Shown here one piece after another: positions 15,198 through 26,543 of a DNA stretch of 64,000 nucleotides. The stretch spans positions 992,001 to 1,056,000 of the forward strand of contig JACGCK010000006.1 of NCBI GenBank assembly GCA_014925825.1, read 5' to 3'. Both the position numbers and the translations under genes were made by a program. Source of the DNA: Pholiota molesta. Taxonomy: Eukaryota; Basidiomycota; Agaricomycetes; Agaricales; Strophariaceae. Within the stretch, counting starts at the first letter, position 1; each line of letters starts with the position of its first letter. The notes beneath the pieces are model-generated. The model made no database searches. It saw nothing but the letters and a program-made list of their open reading frames with translations, and was not told the origin of the DNA.

Positions 15198-15410
15198 TTA
15201 ATAGCGGAAGTTGTCCTTGATCGACTGCCACTGTGAGGTGAGGTGAGGTTGTACCCGGTACGGTCCATTGCTGAACACCGGGGTCCGAGAGCATCCCAGC
15301 GGTGCGGCGGCCGCCTTCGTCTCGGGCCCATATTCCCCTCTTTGACGAGCTTTCCATATTCCAGGACGTCTATCGCGGAAAGGAGGTCTGGGCGCATATT
15401 TAGGGTTCAC
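15198..15410 (-). CDS. Possible last exon of a small conserved protein
   Basis: The frame reads NPKYAPRPPFRDRRPGIWKA, then RQRGEYGPETKAAAAPLG and ends QWQSIKDNFRY with TAA. Its composition (basic, Pro/Arg-rich N-part, defined C-terminus) looks protein-like rather than random, and the frame continues upstream to a possible CTAG acceptor near 15450. I do not recognise the family. No first exon or ATG could be placed; it may also be a relic. Confidence 0.25.
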   Translation of the reverse strand: MNPKYAPRPPFRDRRPGIWKARQRGEYGPETKAAAAPLGCSRTPVFSNGPYRVQPHLTSQWQSIKDNFRY

Positions 15411-15539
15411 GGAGTGCCGGTTAAAATTGTAGAATTGTAGAACTACTAGTTACAGGACTTTTGTTGCAGGAACGCGAATGGGATATTTGTCAAAGACTTC
15501 CAGGACGTCATATGTATTTTCAGCTAATCTCGCAATGCA

Positions 15540-16245
15540 TTTCCGTCATGATATCAATTCTTTAGGGCATTGGGTGAGATTTTGCTGCTGAAGATTTAGG
15601 AGATCTCCATTTATTTCTCTTACATCCGAGATGAACTGCTCACAAAGCAAGTTAATCTCAGCATTGTCTATACATTCAAGCAATGCATGTTCTGGAGATT
15701 CCACTTTGATAGTAGGTTGACGCCACCTTAGTCTTTCCAGGGTGAGGCAATGTCCAGAGAGTACTAAATTTGTTAATGCCTTTCTGTGCTTACAGTTTGC
15801 GAGTCAAACACAACGTCGAGATAGTGACGAAATGCAGAGTCTTCTGGACCAATTCACCATATTTCTCGGGTTCCTTTTGACCTGTAAGTAGGTAGGTTCT
15901 CGGAGAATTATCTATAACTTTGTAGCTGCCATCTTAGACTTTTCTCAATTGAGTCAATTATTTTGTCAATGGTCACACCAGAGATTTTGTTGCAGCGCAT
16001 AGATCATAGATAATCCTTCTGTAGTGTATGGGGATAATGGCAGTTTCCGTGAAGAGAAGCGATGTTGGGCATTTTTCTCCGATGCTCAGTAGTCTGCATA
16101 TAAAGCATTGCTGAATATCCTCCAATTTTTCTAGGAGAGGGAGATGGGTGTCCATGCATATTTCTGCTCCGTGGGTGAGATGTGGGTCTATCAAGGCCAT
16201 GTATTTTTCTTTCTTTCTTTTCCCATGGAGGCAGCTTGCCAATTA
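15540..16245 (-). mobile_element. Degenerate non-LTR retrotransposon (LINE) remnant
   Basis: The minus-strand frame at 15973-16242 reads MALIDPHLTHGAEICMD, LLEKLEDIQQCFICRLL and LFTETAIIPIHYRRI. This is the region just after the reverse transcriptase domain in fungal LINEs (pattern 'IDPHLTHG... LEKxQxxFxRRxLG ... LFTETGIxPIxYRR'). Further downstream on the same strand a second piece, ESPEHALLEC and then LLCEQFISDV, matches the C-terminal zinc-knuckle-like segment of such elements. The intervening sequence is broken, and no 5' part, poly(A) tail or target-site duplication was identified. An old, inactive fragment. Confidence 0.6.
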
Positions 16246-16470
16246 TGGACTATAGTGCTAATATTATGTTCCCAACTTTCTTCGCCTTTTCCGCTTTTAG
16301 TTCATAATGTTCCTTGAATATATTACAGCTAGTGGATTCCATTGTGAATCCAATGCAGCTTTGCTAGTGCTCAGTTATGGATACTTTCTCATTACCAGAA
16401 TTTAAAAGTTGGAGGCACACATGGTTGCGTTCCAAGTATCATACCAGCAGTTTTTACTGCATTTAGAACG

Positions 16471-16684
16471 TCGTACGATGACGTCAGACGCTTGGGTGTA
16501 CCGACGGGGCTCAGACGACGCAGGGCGGCGAGGAGGGCCGTGTTCTCATCCATCGTAGCAATGGCAGAGGGGAGTGAGGTGCCGTGCGAGGACAGAGTGA
16601 GAATTGTCGAAGAGGATTGTATGATGACGTCAGCTCGTTAGGTGTACAGACGGCCCTCAGACGACGCAGGGCGACGAGTAGGCA
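16471..16684. repeat. Imperfect direct repeat pair around ATGACGTCAG
   Basis: Two copies of about 60 bp, starting at about 16479 and 16623. Each begins ATGACGTCAG, then has GGTGTAC-GACGG and CTCAGACGACGCAGGGCG. Both contain the palindrome TGACGTCA (a CRE-type bZIP site). Roughly 80 percent identical by eye. Confidence 0.6.
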
Positions 16685-16865
16685 CAGGAAACACTTAGAG
16701 ATCTATGTTAAAATGGACAGGGAATGAACAGGCGTATGTATGAGAAGGTATCTAGTTCAAATTGAGGACGCGATACAGGTATTTAGGGATGGATGCGCGG
16801 GCAGGACTGTGGATGACTCTGAGGTGCCAACACCCGCACCCCTCAAATTTCTGCACTCCTGTGAG

Positions 16866-17054
16866 GAGACCAGGGACACCAATCGTAGGGCGGCCTGGAT
16901 TTTTCGACTAGGGGCTGCTATGAGGCCTAGTACCAGCAGAATGGCTGGATTTTTACGCGTTCTGAGGTTTTCAGGACGAGACCAGGGACACCAATCGTAG
17001 GGCGGCCTGGATTTTTCGACTAGGGTCTGCTACGAGGCCTAGTACCAGCAGAAT
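16866..17054. repeat. 77-bp direct repeat, period 112 bp
   Basis: The segment 16866-16942 recurs at 16978-17054 with two mismatches. It starts GAGACCAGGGACACCAATCG and ends AGTACCAGCAGAAT. The 35 bp between the copies is not repeated. It looks like a recent local duplication, or part of a longer dispersed repeat. Confidence 0.85.
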
Positions 17055-17932
17055 CGATGGGACTATGTACTTACAGGTTTTTGGCGTGAGTGATGAGGCC
17101 TTGAGGAGCGTAGATGGTAGAGGTGGCAGTGATTTCGCGATGGCGGGATTTCGCGAATAGGAGATATTATAAGAATGTCTTGGACAACGGCCGAGCCATG
17201 CGGGGTGGACTGAACGATAGTGTTGTGGATTTCCATGATGAGTGCATCCGTTTGGAAGCTGCTTAGATGCTGATGGAGCGACTGTGATTGATGTTCAGCC
17301 AAAAGCCAGCCCTGCCCGACGGCCTCCGACGGCCTACTCAGCAACGCCAGCACGGATGCTAGTGGACGCCATCGTGACCATAGTATACGCCTTTTCAAAT
17401 TCAAGGAGATAACAATCTCTAGGGCCATGCGCATATGAAAGACGAGTAGAAGGTGAGAGGATTTTGCAAATCAGGAGAACAGAGTCGAAGTGGTATCAAT
17501 ACTATCATGAAGGTTTGAACGCAACATTGGGCTGCATGATCTGTGAGGTCATGATGTAGTAGACCGGATCAATAATATTGATCGGAAATAAGCTCTTTGG
17601 ACACTGTCCTTATCAAGTCCTTATTAAATTATGTCAATGAAGTCTAGAGCGTAGATACATCCACAAAATGTTCCGTTTGCCAATGATTCAAGAAAAAAAA
17701 ATGCATATGTACCCATTATTCAAGCATCCAACCGGCCTCAAGATTCCCAGAGTTTCCTTCCAACTTCAATGAAAGCATGAAGTGCTGAAAGACGCAACAA
17801 TTATATATACTATCCGGCAAGTCCATTAATTATCGGGTATGTAAAAGCCTTATAAAGTCCATTTAGTACATATGTCTATAAAGTTGAGTGAAGCCACCAG
17901 AAGCCCACCCCGATACTGGTATACACATGGTT

Positions 17933-19804
17933 TTAACTTGTCACTACCCATCGAGTAATCAACACAAAGGCAGCCAAAGGGAAGATGGCAATATCCCTCG
18001 CATCGAGCAGTGTAGTACCGAGCACAGTCCGGCGTCGGGGTGTTCGTCCTTGGTGGCAGAAACAAATGGCATCCCGAATTTGGTCTAACCAGCCATCCAC
18101 GGCAGGGTAGTTCAGCTTTATTTGCCGATGAGGGCTTTGCAGCGCAAACCAGCCAGGAGCCCGCGGACTCGCCCGTGAGGTAAGGCTTGTCCCAAATGAT
18201 ATAGAAGGTAGCAAAGATATCAAAGGACGGCGAGTATGTGGCGGAGAGGCGTAATGCGGGCTTAGCTCGGTCATCTCTTCGTCGGGGTCCTCTGCATCTG
18301 CCTGAAATGCGACGGTAGCATCTGATGATAGCCTAGAGTGGAAGGAGCGCCGTATGCCAATAACATTCGTGGTAAAGACGGCGATGAGAGATAGCGCGAG
18401 GAGGGGGAGGTATATGTTGAGGTAGATCCTCAGTTGATCTGGAAGAAGGCAGAGCTGGTCTGCATAGGTATCGAGCCCTTCTGTCCTCAGTTCGGTGGGC
18501 GCAAGAGACAAAAGTTGAAAGCCAGGCTGTCGGACGTTCATCACCATGGATATGGTTTTGACGGTAACCTCGCGAACAACGCGAGGTCTATTGGGAGGGA
18601 AAGACCGATGGAAGTATTCACAGTAATCATGGTCGTCCCCGCTGGGTACTGGCATGTCAATACTTGAAACAATTTCAATATGAAATAACCTTACCTATAA
18701 ATCACCACAGGGTCAAATGATTCTAAGAGACGCTGAGATGATTGCTTTTCCAGAATATTTTGGTATCCAGGACCGACGCCAGGTCGAATTGAACCACGTT
18801 CTCTGAAAGGACCACAACTTTTGCCATCTGTTCTATATAGCGGTATATGGCTGAACAAAACAACAGGATCTGTATGTTCTTCTGAAGCGAAATCAGACAA
18901 TTATCGTCTTCGTCAATCAGATTCTAGACTTACCGCGTGCAAACTTTGTTGCAAATTCGAGAGCTCCACCCTTTCTTGGAATCCATTGTTTAGCAGTCTT
19001 TTTTTGCCCATGCCGTTGTGCATCTTCATCAGCGTAGCTTGGGGCATCGAACAAGATGAGACTGTGATTCGCAATTGAAATTTCGCGATTTGGGGCTCCA
19101 AAATGTACTGCATATCGACTGTGGGCATTGGGTGCAATGTGGATTGCCTTTCCTAAACTAATGATGCACATAAGGAATGCATGAGCGTTGAGTGGATTTA
19201 CCAAGTTAACGAAGACGTACCCAATATCATGGTTTCCCGGGATGAAATATTGAGGAATAGAATCATCCGCCTTGAAGATATCCTTGAATCTTCGATAGTA
19301 GTTTTCGTATCTAGAATTGTTTTGATATGGGTAAGCGATAATAGTTGCAAGGAAGATGCATCTTGGGCCATACTCTGCACTTGACATCACATCCCGGCCG
19401 TTGTCCATCATGTCCCCAAGGAAGACAATAGCATCAGGGTTCTTCTTAATAGCAGCACGCCAACTCTTTCGCAAGTTTAGATCAACTATGATGCGCGTCA
19501 AATAGGCAGAAAAGGCGCTGCGCGTGGGATAGGAATTTCGGTCGATGATCTGCGGGTCGGCTACGAGGAGGACATGGGCAGGCCGAATAATAGTGGCATT
19601 TTTCACCATGTCACCCTGTTCAAGAAACCTATAGCAAGCTCGCGCTTAGACTGAAATCCAACGCACCACGTATATCTCCGAGTCGGGCCAGTTGCAAGAA
19701 CGAACGCTGGATGAGAAGGTCGCATATTCGTACCAAACTATGACGAGGATCCAGAATACTCGCAGGGCGTTAACGACGACGCGGCGTCGGCCTGGGGCCG
19801 CCAT
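17933..19804 (-). CDS. Cdc1/Ted1-like membrane metallophosphoesterase
   Basis: Calcineurin-like phosphoesterase of the Cdc1/Ted1/MPPE1 group; known members act in the ER/Golgi on GPI-anchor remodelling with Mn2+. Exon 1 (ATG at 19804) encodes MAAPGRRRVVVNALRV and a signal-anchor helix. Metal-ligand motifs appear in order: LLVADPQ, FLGDMMDNGRD, FIPGNHDIGY, VVLFSHIPLYR and, in the last exon, SGDDHDYCE. The SHIPLY exon continues with CGPFRERG and GPGYQNIL, typical of the family. After the catalytic domain come a helix (IYLNIYLPLLALSLIAVF), a long polar loop, and a final helix (DIAIFPLAAFVLITRWVV). All exons join in phase with canonical introns. Intact and confidently identified; the exact ortholog (Cdc1 versus Ted1) is not decided. 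Confidence 0.9.
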
Positions 19805-20419
19805 GCATTAGGAACTTTGAAGAGTCGTTTCTGTTGAGCAGCAGTGGTCTTAATTTAAAAATCCGTCCGTCTTGAAGATGGTCGTATGAATTATGTGCCA
19901 AGCTTGGCATGTGAGAAAGTCCAGCTGTCCGAAGTCAGTCAGATCACGGTCCGCCAACATACTGGCAGCCACATAAGTTATACGGATTGGTGTCGATTAA
20001 CTTCAATAGACTCCAAGTCCAAAGATATTTACTGGACATCTAATAACCAAAATACTCAAGACTGCTCTTGAGTAGATTCTCCAAGATATTTGACAAGAGA
20101 ACTATTTCGGACAATAACTTTGGAACAGAGATGATATCAGCTTTTATAAGCAGACGAAGCAAAATGGAGAATTCAGCTAAGGATATCACACAATCAAAGA
20201 ACAAACGATAGCAGGGTAAATATGTCTGGCGGCAGAAGATTCGACTGGCGACTTGAACATGGTTTCGCAGTGGCAATTATCTGGACGCGGCGGACTCAGA
20301 TGGGAGAGCAGGGTACCACATCGGCGTCAAACGAATGCAGTGTCTTCAACAATCTGAAAATTGCAGAAGATTCTAAATCGGTGTTGGTAGAGGTAATTAA
20401 ACTTTCATTCAGGTTGGTG
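19805..20419. other. Intergenic
   Basis: Upstream of the metallophosphoesterase and downstream of the small complex I-like gene. No coding signal was seen. Confidence 0.4.
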
Positions 20420-20768
20420 TCAATGGTGTCCTCCATGCCCGTCTCCGTGGTCATCACCGAATGAGTGTCGGCCCTGCTCAGGCGTGAGCGAAGATTAAAA
20501 GCACAATGAAAGTTACTCACAAGTAGTTTAGCTCCATCTTGTCTGTGCTTGGATATTAGGCTGGGTGCAAATGAAAACACAGCTGTTGAACGAACCTAGC
20601 GCGGTAGAAGATGAAGAACCACATGGATGCTCCCAGAGCTTTAGCAAGGAAGTTGTATCCAGCACCGGGAAGGTGTGGGTGGAACCCTGGTGCTGGGCTA
20701 CATGTCAGTACAGTGGAGGACATATACCAAAGACCTGAGGACGTACCATGCGCTCCGTGACCAGCCAT
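20420..20768 (-). CDS. Small complex I (NDUFB2-like) subunit candidate
   Basis: Four exons join in phase to a protein of about 64 residues: MAGHGAHAPGFHPHLPGAGY, then NFLAKALGASMWFFIFYRAR, QDGAKLLG and a His/Asp/Gly-rich tail ending GDGHGGHH. One predicted membrane helix (LGASMWFFIFYRAR) is followed by a charged matrix-side tail, as in the small accessory subunit NDUFB2 of respiratory complex I. Introns are 50-70 bp, with GTACGT, GTTCGT and GTGAGT donors. It is transcribed divergently from the large low-complexity protein gene, with start codons 162 bp apart. The assignment to NDUFB2 is based on the W-F-x-F-Y-R/W-x-R helix and the His-rich tail; moderate certainty. Confidence 0.65.
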
Positions 20769-20930
20769 GGTGTAGAGAGTTCGGGTCAGAGACGTATTTA
20801 TGTTTGTTTGCATACTTCGACGCGATTAGCTCGTCGCGCATGCTTCACTAGCCTCAACTCTGTCAAACTTCCTTTCCCATTTGTTCTCGTGGGCTCAGTT
20901 CTTCCTTTCGTTCCTTTCATCTGAGACACG
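20769..20930. promoter_or_regulatory. Divergent (bidirectional) promoter region
   Basis: Only 162 bp separate the start codons of the minus-strand complex I-like gene and the plus-strand low-complexity protein gene. The segment is pyrimidine-rich just before the plus-strand ATG (CTTCCTTTCGTTCCTTTC), a common fungal initiator context. No clear TATA box was seen. Confidence 0.55.
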
Positions 20931-23900
20931 ATGGAGACCACGAAAAAACGAAAGCGCGACATCGATCTGCCTCGAATCGTCTACGATGCCACGACTCGGG
21001 TTTTTGACCGTTTATTTAAAGGTATTGACCTCAGCTCGTGGTCTTAAATTAACAGTCGATTAATCCTACACGTAGAGGATTCTCTGGAAGGAATGAAGGA
21101 TGTAGTGCGCAAAAAGCTTGGTGTTCCGTCCTCGACGCCTGTGCAGCTTGCTCAGTTACGCGACGGTCAAACAGTTGATCTTGAGGATGGTGCGTTCGGC
21201 TAGTCGCGTCTTTTTTTCCCAAACATCAAACTAAATAATCTGCGCAGACGATGATTTTGAGGCATTCTCCTCCTCGGCATACAAATCTTCGACAGCAAAA
21301 GTCAAGGTTATTGTCGGAAGCGGCACATCCACTATCGAAGCTAATGGAGTCCCAGCATTTGCTCAGGTTAGTCTGAAAGTACTCCCAGATTCCTGGAATC
21401 ATAGTAACTAAAGTCTACTTTAATAGACACCTGAAGCCTCCGATAGGAAGAAGAAGAAATCGAAGGACAAAAAGAAACAAGACGCGCTAGACTTGTCTCA
21501 AGACCAACATAGGGCCGTCACTCCCCAAACCACTCCTTCAGAAAGCCCTCCGCCATCTAAAAAGCGCAGGGTCTCATTTGTTGAGCCATCTCTACAGCTA
21601 AACAAGGAAATCAACAAAGTAGCTGCACAATGGGATCGACTTGCCTCACTGAACGGTTTGGAAAGCACGCCTGAGCAAGAGTCGACGCACCCCGAGGAAA
21701 ATGTTGAATCAATATCTACCAAACAGAAGAGACAGGAAAGGAGGAAAGAAAGAAGGAAAGAGAGGCCGCAGAAGGCTGCAGAGGTCGAATCGTCGAAAGA
21801 GAGTACGCCTATAGTTCAAGATGGTACGCCCCAACCAGACTCGGAGAAAGAGAAAAAGAAAAAGAGAAAGAAGGAGAAGAAATCTCTGGAAAGTGCCAAG
21901 CAGGACGAGTCGACAGTGACACCCGAACCTCAACCAGGCGAAACAGTGGACAAGCCAGCAAAGGCAAAGTCGCAGAAGGTCAATGGCATAAACGACGCTG
22001 CTACAGATGACACAGCTGCCACTAAAAAGTCGAAGAAGAGGTCAAGGGCTACCGAGACCGATTCTACGGACAAACTTGAGTCAGGAAAGGCTACCACTCC
22101 AAATTCTTCCACTGAACCACCACCAGAAACCGAGAATACTGAAGAAGCCTCACGGTCAGCTAAAAAGCAAAAGCACGCGCACAAGGATGGCGTCAATGCA
22201 GGTGCTGACGGCTCCAACAAAAAATCCTCCACGAAGGAAACTAATACTCCAAATGCTCCGGAAGTTCCTCCTCCCAAAACGCCAAAGAAATCAAAAATCA
22301 AATCGCCAGCGATAATCACATCTGAAGATTCCGTGGGTTTCATTATCTCCATTTCATATCCTCTGTTAATGCATCCTGTAGGACCCTGAAACAGCGGCTC
22401 CTTCTAAGAAGTCTTCTGGAGAAGTCGACGCCCCAATACCAACGAAGAAAGCAAGGCGCAAGTCTGACGCACACCCATCGGCGCCAATTACACCAGCTGA
22501 GAAGCAACCTACTAAGAAATCGAATGATTCATCATCTCAGTCCAAAGGTTCGTAGCTATCTAACTGACTCGCAAGCTCAGCCTGATAGTAATTCGTTAGA
22601 CATACCCCCTGTGGTGCCAGAAGCTGCGGCGCCAACTGAAAAGAGTAAATACAACTCTCGCGATGGCTCTTCCGCATATCTAATCTTACTGTACAGCACC
22701 GGCCAATCCCAAGCCCGAAAAGAACTCAGACGCAACACCAACAGCAGCTGAAGGTTTATTTACTTTTCTAAATGATCTGACTAGTCGACCAACCAAACCT
22801 TGCAGCTAAAACTCCGAAAAAGGCCACTAAGAAAGCCGACACTTCCGAACCAACTGAGGGTTAGTTTCAGTACCAGTACATGTCTTTAAATCGCCCATTT
22901 TTATTCTAATAGATACCAAAGCCGCCACAAAAGCAGCCGTTGCAGCAATTTTAGCTCGCAAACAAGCAGCTACAGCGGCTACTCAACCTGAGCCGGTCAT
23001 TGCTCTTTCAGCTGTTTCTGCCAAAAAAACAGCAGCCATACCTGGCTCATCCTTGGCGCAGACAACTGCAGCTCTTGCCATTGCAGACCCTGCGCTTCTG
23101 CAGATTTCGTCAGATGAATCCATCAGCGCGGCGGTTCCCTCGTCGGCCAAAGGGCCAGAAGCGCCACAGAGCTCCACCTCGAAGGTAACCAAAACACCGG
23201 TTTCATCTGCGCACATTCTGGCGCATGCAAAGACGGCTGTGAATGGGTCCACGACATTGTCAGCGTCCGCCAAGAAACCAGCTAAAGCTGCTAATCCGTC
23301 GACGTGCCCAGTTTGTGGCGCGGTGCCATGGCATATCCGGTCGAAGTGCCCAATTATCAAGTCAGGTATACGGGCGATGCGCAGGCGGATTGGCGAGCTG
23401 GAACTAGAACTCGTTTCGGACGACGAAGACAACGACAACGAAGGCATTTCTGCGATTATTGCTGAACTGCGCGTGCAGATCGAGAAGAAGACAAAAAAAC
23501 CGAAGCCGACTCCTGCTGCCGTACAGGAGGAAGAAAGCCCACCTGCGGCTGCTGCCCCCGCTGTCAAGTCAGTCGATGCCTCCCCTCCATCTATTGAGGT
23601 TAACGTCGTATCTTCGTCTGCAGCGCAGCCGCTTCTCCCTGACGCTGAAGCTGAACCACTATCTGCGCGCGCCGCGCCATCTGCTGGCCCACTGCCATCT
23701 AAACCTGCGCCATCTACCCAATCTAGAAAGTCTATCATCCCCGTACCATCATCTACCCAGCCAAACCCGTCTATTCGATCTTTATATACAATCCAACCAT
23801 TATCTGCAACACAACCCTCACATTCTAACCAACCATCCGCCTCACAACCATCGCCGCTCTCACACAAGGAGCCCAAAAAACCCAGACCATCCATGCCCCC

Positions 23901-26151
23901 TCCCAAGCCCCCTGCGATCGACCTGCCAATCTTCCCATCCTTCGGCGACCTTGCTCTCGCAGCTACAACCAATATCCTCGGATTCGCTGGCGACGTTTCT
24001 ACCGTCAGCGACCACGATCTTGAAGAGCTCATGCGCGGACCTAAAATTACTTCCCAAGATGTGCCTTCCGAGGACGACGACGATGTAGAACCAGACCAAC
24101 AGGAACCGGACGCTGTCCTGGAGGAGGACGTCGTCGACGTGCCCGCGCCCAAACATGCGACTCGGATCGAGTACCCGAGCTCGAGTGACGAGGAAGGCGA
24201 GGACGAGGAGGAAAATACTTCGGATGATGTAGCAGCGTCTGTAACACCGGCCACTGTGGATTCTGAGGAGGCCGTACAAGTGCAGCAAATGACGAATACT
24301 GCTGCTGCGAAACCGGCACCCACCCCGAGGGCCGAGCAAGAAGAAGAAGAGGAGGAGGAGGAAGAGGAGGAGAAGGGAAAGGAACAAGAGGAGCAGGGAC
24401 AAGAAGAAGAAGAAGAGGAGGAGGAGGACGAGGAGGCGAAAGAAGGAGAGAAAGAAGAAGTGGAGCAGGAGGAGGAGGAGGAAAAGGAAAAGGAACAAGA
24501 GGAGGAGCAGGGACAAGAAGAGGAGGAGCAGGGACAAGAAGAGGAGGAGGAGGAAGAAGAAGGAGAGAAAGAAGAAGTGGAGCAGGAGAAGGAGGAAGGA
24601 GAGGGAGAAATGGAACAGGAGAAGCAGGCAGGCCAAAAATCATTCCAAGAGATGAACCTTTCGAGCAGCTCTCGCGCATCAGGCAAGGCCGGAGACGCCG
24701 CAGTGAATGACGTGGTTTCTGCTGACCTCGCACTGCCGTCTTCCACGTCCATTGCACCCTCTGCCGTTACGACTATCCCGCATTCAGACGAGGAAATCGC
24801 AAAGAAGCTCGGCGCTGTCGCTGCCTCCGCTAATCCCGAGGTCTCGTCCTCGTCTTCGCAAACACCACCCAACGCCAATGCACCCGACCCGATCGAAGCC
24901 GATGACGACGACGAGCAACCAGCGTCTCCGCCTGAAGCCATACTCTCAGCCGACGACGCCGACGAGCCTCCTCCCAAAGAATCGACGCCTAAAATCGCCC
25001 TCCGCACGAGGAGCCAGAGGACCAAGAGCGCATCGCAACCGCCTCCAGCCACCATCCAGACCCGCACCAGAAGCAAGAACCAAGAAGATTCTGCAAGTCA
25101 ACCTGAGCCAGCAAAGACCCCCGGACGGAAGACGCGGGGCGCGCAGCTCACCAAGATCTCGGAGCTGCCCGTACCTATCCCGCCTGCCAGCGTCCGCGTT
25201 ATCAGGATGCCCGCACAATCGCAGGCGCCCGAGCCCGCGCCCGCTCCGACCCCGAGGGCGACGCGCCAGCGCGGGGCGGCTATGAGCGAGCCTCCTGCGC
25301 CTGTTGCAGTGGCGACGCGGGGTAGAAAGGCGGCAGCTGCAGCAATAACAGCAGCAGCCCAGAAGACCACTACGCGGACTGGCAAGGCTGCTGATGATGA
25401 TGCTGGCGCTGTCACACTGCCATCGAAGGCTGTGGCGAAACAGGCTGCGACGAGCAAGACCCCTGCTAAGTCGGCGACGAGGGCGGCTGCTGATATGAGG
25501 ACGCGTGCGAGTAGATTAACAGCTGACCTCGAGTCAGCTGGAGAGGAGGAGGAAAAGGAAGAAGATGTTGCCCCAGCGAATCGTGAGGCCTCGTTAGCTT
25601 CGTGGGCCGTGCTTCCAGAGCCACAGAGCGGTCCGTCGCAAAATGAAAGCGAACTGCATGGGACAGCGGACGTCGACGAACTGATTTCCAGCCCAGCTGG
25701 CGGTGGTCAGAAGACAGCAGCGCAGGAAGATCCGTTATTTATGTTTGCGGAAAGCCAGATGGACCTTCCATATTCGCAGTATCCATTGCCCACTTCGACG
25801 CAGCCGCGCGACCGCTCCGCGTCACCCAATGACTCGGACGATGATGACGCGGACGAAGTCGCGGCGACTGTCGTGCGTTCAAGGCAGTCGACTGGCAGTC
25901 AGTTCCGTTCGCTCACGGAGATCACGAGCCAACGGAGGCCCTTCGCGCCTAGGTACTCATCGCAGCTCGTCGTGCCGAGCTCGCAAATGGAGCCGGAGGA
26001 CATGTTTGGGAGAGGCAAGGATAATGGAGAGGAGTCGGAGTCGGAGTCGGAGAGCGAGAGCGAGGGAGAGACGCCCGTCCCGAAGCTAAGGGCGGCGCAT
26101 TTCCCGCAGACGAGGCTTGCTGGTGCCAGTGTGCCTCCACGACGCAGATGA
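20931..26151 (+). CDS. Large low-complexity, probably nuclear protein with N-terminal ubiquitin-like fold
   Basis: About 1,580 residues in roughly nine exons. The start gives METTKKRKRDIDLPRIVYD. Residues up to about 95 look like a ubiquitin/PB1/coilin-type beta-grasp (GMKDVVRKKLG, then QLAQLRDGQTVDLEDDDDFE and KVKVIVG). A basic nucleolar-localisation-like stretch follows (DRKKKKSKDKKKQD) with KKRRVSF. A long Lys/Glu/Ser/Thr-rich region leads to a zinc-knuckle-like motif CPVCGAVPWHIRSKCP (23305-23352). Then come a Pro/Ser-rich part, about 100 residues of almost pure Glu (24338-24640), Arg-rich RTRSQRTKS-type repeats and a Ser-Glu repeat near the C-terminus. The last exon alone is open for over 1,000 codons and is unbroken. 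The junctions of the small exons between 22540 and 22910 are uncertain. Function unknown; the layout suggests a chromatin or nuclear-body scaffold, which is inference. Confidence 0.75.
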
Positions 26152-26543
26152 TTTTTTTTGCCATCTTGTCGATATTTTTTATGCATTCATTCATTATGTT
26201 TGTCAACTGTCTATAGGATTTCTTGGGATTCTTGGATGCTGAATGCTTTGCACCATACCTGATTGTTTTTATTGTATATAGTAGCACAGCACATCCACTA
26301 CGTCTTTACGTGTAGCATAGGTCACCCGTTCGTACACATTTGGAGATAAGAAGACTTGAAGAAGACTTGAACCTTCTTTTCGAGTGAGTCCGATGAATGG
26401 TGTTGGTCGGTCATTCGGACTATCAGAAGGGACTGCTTACATCAGCAGCGAAGAAAAAGGCTGCAGAAATTTTGATGGGCTCTTCACTCTGCCCAATTGC
26501 CTCTTTCCTACTAGACTCTAGGAGCCTCACCGCTTCTTGTTCA

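Larger units (their letters stand above)
16246..17932. other. Gene-free region with short direct repeats
   Basis: About 1.7 kb between the LINE remnant and the metallophosphoesterase gene. It holds two families of short direct repeats (listed separately) and short unassigned open frames on both strands. No conserved domain was recognised. Confidence 0.4.

Noticed and set aside
16740..17000. Open frame across the 77-bp direct repeats
   Set aside because: The frame depends on the repeat duplication, has no recognisable domain and no splice or start context.
22983..25076. A 697-codon minus-strand open frame rich in Ser
   Set aside because: Mirror frame of the Glu/Ser/Ala-rich plus-strand exon: GAG/GAA repeats read backwards as CTC/TTC or, in another register, as TCC/TCT. 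The plus-strand frame has coherent splice context and motifs.
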